From: Whalleya microplaca
Taxonomy: Eukaryota; Ascomycota; Sordariomycetes; Xylariales; Xylariaceae
Direction of reading: 5' to 3'
Assembly (NCBI GenBank): GCA_022497155.1
Contig: MU385768.1
Coordinates: 186,001 to 250,000 of the forward strand
Length of the DNA: 64,000 nucleotides
In this document: in pieces, positions 63,539 to 64,000 of the stretch
How the letters are laid out: every line of letters starts with the position of its first letter
Position numbering within the stretch: the stretch's first letter is position 1
Translations under genes and position numbers: made by a program
Notes under the pieces: model-generated
Databases searched by the model: none
Seen by the model: only the letters and a program-made list of their open reading frames with translations
What the model was told of the DNA's origin: nothing

Positions 63539-63853
63539 GACAGCGATCCAGTGTGTCTGTCGCATTCCAGCTTTTTCCAGCTTGAGAACCTCCCACAATC
63601 CGATTTTTATCTTTCATGCGCCCACCGCCCACCAGGTCATCAATCACGACCCTCGACCTTTTCCCGATTCGCGAGCCCACACAGCTTCGCCGTCGAATGA
63701 CTTGTCCCGCCACCTCTCCTACTACTACAACTTCGAGCCACCTACTCTGGTCGCGTGTCACCCAGTGACCACATCATAACGGCACCTATCCAATCCATAT
63801 TTGAGGTCCATCTGTAGACGATCGCGAATCATCATAGTGTCTGTCGCTCTACC

Positions 63854-64000
63854 ATGACGAACAGGCCCAATTTCATCGAGCTGAGGGCCGACTCCTCGAG
63901 CTCGGTCACCTCCAGTACTTCTCGTCCTCTCAGATCACCACGTTTGCACGTCGCAGGGGAGGTTCCTCCCACCCTATCTCCTCTTGATGCCTTCGCCGCC
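63854..64000 (+). CDS. 5' part of an unidentified protein gene, cut by the window edge
   Basis: ATG at 63854 opens a frame of 49 codons that runs to the end of the window without a stop. The start reads MTNRPNFIELRADSSSSVTS and continues with Ser/Pro/Arg-rich sequence, RPLRSPRLHV, then PPTLSPLDAFAA. Codon use and composition look like a real fungal N-terminal disordered region, and the long pyrimidine-rich upstream DNA fits a gene start. I cannot name the family from 49 residues. Confidence 0.65.
   Translation, partial: MTNRPNFIELRADSSSSVTSSTSRPLRSPRLHVAGEVPPTLSPLDAFAA

Larger units (their letters stand above)
60558..63853. other. Gene-poor region, 3.3 kb, including a repeat-rich leader
   Basis: No gene supported between ERV46 and the partial gene at the right edge. 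The stretch is dotted with TAGGTA, TACATACAT and GTACATGTA motifs. From about 63000 onward it becomes pyrimidine-rich and holds three tandem repeats (63311-63334, 63345-63372, 63490-63538), probably promoter and 5' leader of the next gene. Confidence 0.5.

Overview
The window looks like nuclear DNA of a filamentous ascomycete. I infer Pezizomycotina, probably a sordariomycete, from protein style and gene architecture rather than from any search. Nearly every gene carries short introns (about 50-70 nt) with GTRNGT-type donors, CTRAC-like branch sites and YAG acceptors. The protein set is standard fungal housekeeping (ARO3-type DAHP synthase, PPWD1-like cyclophilin, SLD5, PME-1, DUS2, STT3, ATP synthase subunit e, dynein intermediate chain, Nup159, proteasome beta-2, trehalase, ERV46) plus fungus-specific families (Zn2Cys6 regulator, DUF8004-like protein). 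Exon models were built by hand from splice signals and reading frame; every complete model sums to a multiple of three.

Layout. 0.6-6.0 kb, all minus: DAHP synthase, FAR-17a/AIG1-like membrane protein, WD40-cyclophilin. 7.4-12.0 kb: a nine-exon Zn2Cys6 factor (plus) convergent with an FMN-dependent 2-hydroxyacid oxidase (minus). 13.1-18.4 kb: SLD5 (plus), PME-1 (plus), then DUS2 (minus). 21.2-29.6 kb: a large DUF8004-like protein and a RAD53/CHK2-type FHA kinase, both plus. 30.8-34.1 kb: an unrecognised 951-residue protein with a paired CxxC motif. 34.1-38.6 kb: a gene desert with an intron-containing tRNA-Thr(AGT), an inverted broken copy of it, a GC-rich hairpin and a long palindrome. 38.6-42.7 kb, minus: STT3 and ATP synthase subunit e. 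43.5-51.0 kb: dynein intermediate chain (plus) convergent with Nup159 (minus). 52.0-60.6 kb: proteasome beta-2, secreted GH37 trehalase, a GNAT acetyltransferase (minus) and ERV46. 60.6-63.85 kb: gene-poor DNA with a repeat-rich leader feeding a gene that runs off the right edge.

No operon, biosynthetic cluster, CRISPR array, phage or intact transposon was seen. The genes serve unrelated core processes: aromatic amino-acid synthesis, splicing-associated prolyl isomerisation, DNA replication and checkpoint signalling, PP2A demethylation, tRNA modification, N-glycosylation, respiration, dynein transport, nuclear pore, proteolysis, trehalose use and ER-Golgi cycling. The most unusual signals are structural: a 6-nt internal microexon in the Zn2Cys6 gene, two GC-AG introns in different genes, the tRNA-Thr inverted pair whose second copy loses homology inside the acceptor stem, and a proteasome intron whose better-looking donor must be ignored to keep the active site.
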